A model generated the notes under the pieces. The model did not search any database and had not been told where the DNA came from. It worked only from the letters and a program-made list of their open reading frames with translations. Shown here one piece after another: positions 62,693 to 64,000 of a DNA stretch of 64,000 nt; within the stretch, counting starts at the first letter, position 1; the number at the start of each line of letters is the position of its first letter. The stretch is from JAJPKK01 sp963824905 (lineage in GTDB: Bacteria; Pseudomonadota; Alphaproteobacteria; Rhizobiales; Xanthobacteraceae). The stretch covers positions 186,001 through 250,000 of the forward strand of contig CAWGRH010000003.1 of assembly GCA_963824905.1 (NCBI GenBank), given 5' to 3'. Made by a program: the position numbers and the translations under genes.

Positions 62693-63315
62693 ACGACACC
62701 TGTCAGATATCCGAAGCCGATGACCGCGATCACCACGCCGGCGAGGCGGACCGCGATCCGCCCGGCTGGCCAATGGGACAAGGCGCCGAATCCGATGCCG
62801 CAGAGGTGCAGCATGCCGGTGGCGATGACGAAGCCCATGGAAAACGCGATCGCGTCCGCCCCGACGGGTAATTCGACGCCATGGGCGTAGCCGTGAAAGA
62901 TCGCGAATGCGCCGACCAAAATGGCAGCGATCCACAACGGTGGTTTCACGGCGCCCGCGACCATCGCCCCCAGCATGATGGCCGAAAGCGCTATCCCGGT
63001 CTCGACACCATGCAGCGGCAGGCCAAGCACGCCATACGCGCCCGCAACCGCCATCACCAATGGGAACACCACCGGGAGCACCCAAATCGCCGGCGGTCCG
63101 AGGAATGCGCCCCATAAGCCTACCGCGACCATCGCGATCACGTGGTCGAGACCAAAGATCGGATGAGTGAAGCCGCCCCAAAAATCGATTGCCGCGCCCT
63201 GCTCCGAGTGAGCAAACGCGCGCGTCGAAGCGAACGCCAAGAGGATGATACCCATCCACAACGGCGAGAGCGTTGCCGATACCGGCCGACGACGAGCTTC
63301 GATTTGCAATTCCAT
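62689..63315 (-). CDS. HupE/UreJ family membrane protein
   Basis: A 208-residue polytopic protein with the HupE signature HPIFGLDHVIAMVAVGLWG, where the conserved His/Asp-His residues are likely metal ligands. Five to six membrane segments follow (for example ILPVVFPLVMAVAG type, LSAIMLGAMVAGAV, IAAILVGAFAIFHGYAHG). Family members help nickel or cobalt enter cells. It shares a four-base overlap with the second hupE and lies downstream of a small exported protein and an RND pump gene. Confidence 0.85.
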   Translation of the reverse strand: MELQIEARRRPVSATLSPLWMGIILLAFASTRAFAHSEQGAAIDFWGGFTHPIFGLDHVIAMVAVGLWGAFLGPPAIWVLPVVFPLVMAVAGAYGVLGLPLHGVETGIALSAIMLGAMVAGAVKPPLWIAAILVGAFAIFHGYAHGVELPVGADAIAFSMGFVIATGMLHLCGIGFGALSHWPAGRIAVRLAGVVIAVIGFGYLTGVV

Positions 63316-63320
63316 CCCCC

Positions 63321-63695
63321 CTACTCAGTCGTGAATCGTGCCTGAAGCGTGTGACCCGGCACCTTCGCCGAAAACACCACTCGCGCCTTGGGGCCGAGCG
63401 GCATCGCAAGCTGGCCGACGAACATGTTCGGTTCCGCGGGCGAGAGCGCGACTGCGAACGTCTTGCCGGCATCCTGAATCACGGCGCGGCCGTTGAACCC
63501 GGTCGTCGGCGTCGGACTCTTGCCGTCGTCCTCTAGGATGTAGAAGGTGATCGCTTGGCCCTTGGCGACGAACTCGATCGGATGACCTTCCATCACGACG
63601 ACCTCGCCGCCGTTCACACCTTTGCCGGCGGCCTGTGCCGCAGCAGCAGACGCCGCTCCCGCACAAACCATCGCGATCGCAAGACGCATCCACAT
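63321..63695 (-). CDS. Small exported protein of the RND/HupE cluster
   Basis: A 124-residue exported protein (MWMRLAIAMVCAGAASAAAA, signal to AQAAG) with GGAGG upstream. The mature part (GHPIEFVAKGQAITFYILEDD, VIQDAGKTFAVALSPAEPN, VFSAKVPGHTLQARFTTE) looks like a small beta sandwich. It sits between the RND permease and hupE, 11 bases after the former, suggesting a periplasmic helper in metal efflux or uptake. I do not recognise a named family. Confidence 0.7.
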   Translation of the reverse strand: MWMRLAIAMVCAGAASAAAAQAAGKGVNGGEVVVMEGHPIEFVAKGQAITFYILEDDGKSPTPTTGFNGRAVIQDAGKTFAVALSPAEPNMFVGQLAMPLGPKARVVFSAKVPGHTLQARFTTE

Positions 63696-63706
63696 CCCCG
63701 CCTCCG

Positions 63707-64000
63707 TCAGTAGATTTCGGCTGGCGAAAGCGTGTTCTCGCGCGCGGCCGACATGCGCTCCAGCGCGCGGCGGCCAAACGCGAGAAACAGCGTCGGGGTC
63801 AGAACGGCGTCCAGCAGCGTCGAGCTGATCAGTCCACCGAAGATCGTCACGGCGACGGGATGCAGAATTTCCCGTCCTGGCTCCCCGGCTCCGAGAAGAA
63901 GCGGCGTGAGCGCGAGCCCGGCCGACGAGGCGGTGAGGAGCACCGGCGTCAGCCGATCGAGGCTTCCACGCACGACGAGCTGCGGCCCGAACGGCACGCC
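63707..64000 (-). CDS. RND efflux permease (CzcA/CusA type), C-terminal end only
   Basis: About 98 codons of the C-terminus, cut by the right edge. GSLDRLTPVLLTASSAGLALTPLLLG, REILHPVAVTIFGGLISSTLLDAVLTPTLFLAFG is the last transmembrane block of heavy-metal RND pumps. The protein continues beyond 64000. The transported cation cannot be told from this part. It starts the minus-strand cluster that ends with two HupE-type genes. Confidence 0.85.
   Translation of the reverse strand, partial: GVPFGPQLVVRGSLDRLTPVLLTASSAGLALTPLLLGAGEPGREILHPVAVTIFGGLISSTLLDAVLTPTLFLAFGRRALERMSAARENTLSPAEIY

Overview
The window is GC-rich, densely coded DNA from an alphaproteobacterium, most likely of the order Hyphomicrobiales (Rhizobiales), close to the Bradyrhizobium / Rhodopseudomonas / Xanthobacteraceae groups. 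The reasons are the fabD-fabG-acpP-fabF-mltG block, the rpsF-rpsR-DUF2232-rplI-dnaB-alr-radA-cvpA-purF order, the many tripartite-tricarboxylate (TctC/Bug) binding proteins, and several palindromic intergenic repeats of a kind common in that group. No rRNA, tRNA, CRISPR array, transposase, integrase or phage gene was seen.

Layout. 1-7193 (minus): fatty-acid synthesis fabD, fabG, acpP, fabF and mltG (cut by the left edge), with an amidohydrolase-TctC pair lodged between fabD and fabG. 7587-21103 (plus): ribosomal, replication, cell-wall and purine genes, with added cfa, a nucleoside deoxyribosyltransferase and a minus-strand haem protein. 21219-29481 (mostly minus): an NHL propeller protein, der with a lipoprotein and a YfgM-like protein, two small secreted proteins, panB-nnrU, and a BNR-repeat protein paired with a MoaD-like protein. 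29781-40248: catabolic and periplasmic genes (metallo-hydrolase, GNAT, FAD oxidoreductase, two TctC proteins, a Tat-exported MmgE/PrpD protein, a metallopeptidase, a Tat-exported amidohydrolase), with two tiny membrane proteins and a lysR/tctC deletion scar. 40507-45165: a tight four-gene envelope operon with an ExbB/MotA/ZorA-like channel protein, a MotB/ZorB-like OmpA protein and two uncharacterised partners. This is the most interesting unit. 45299-49750: a broken SnoaL-like gene, TctC, glnK-amtB with a candidate sigma-54 promoter, and a lone response regulator. 49819-56030 (minus): slipin, proton P-type ATPase, PPK2 and SulP. 56140-64000: an aprA-like remnant, ferredoxin reductase, YeiH-type transporter, a kinase-BON fusion, a broken Uma2 gene, a serine hydrolase, and an RND/HupE metal-type cluster cut by the right edge.

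A recurring oddity is that seven genes (purF N-terminus, panB, SnoaL-like, yeiH N-terminus, Uma2, serine hydrolase, second hupE) need a single-base correction to read through. Six of the seven need one base removed. Because purF and panB are housekeeping genes, sequencing or assembly indels are the simplest explanation, but this cannot be settled from the sequence alone.
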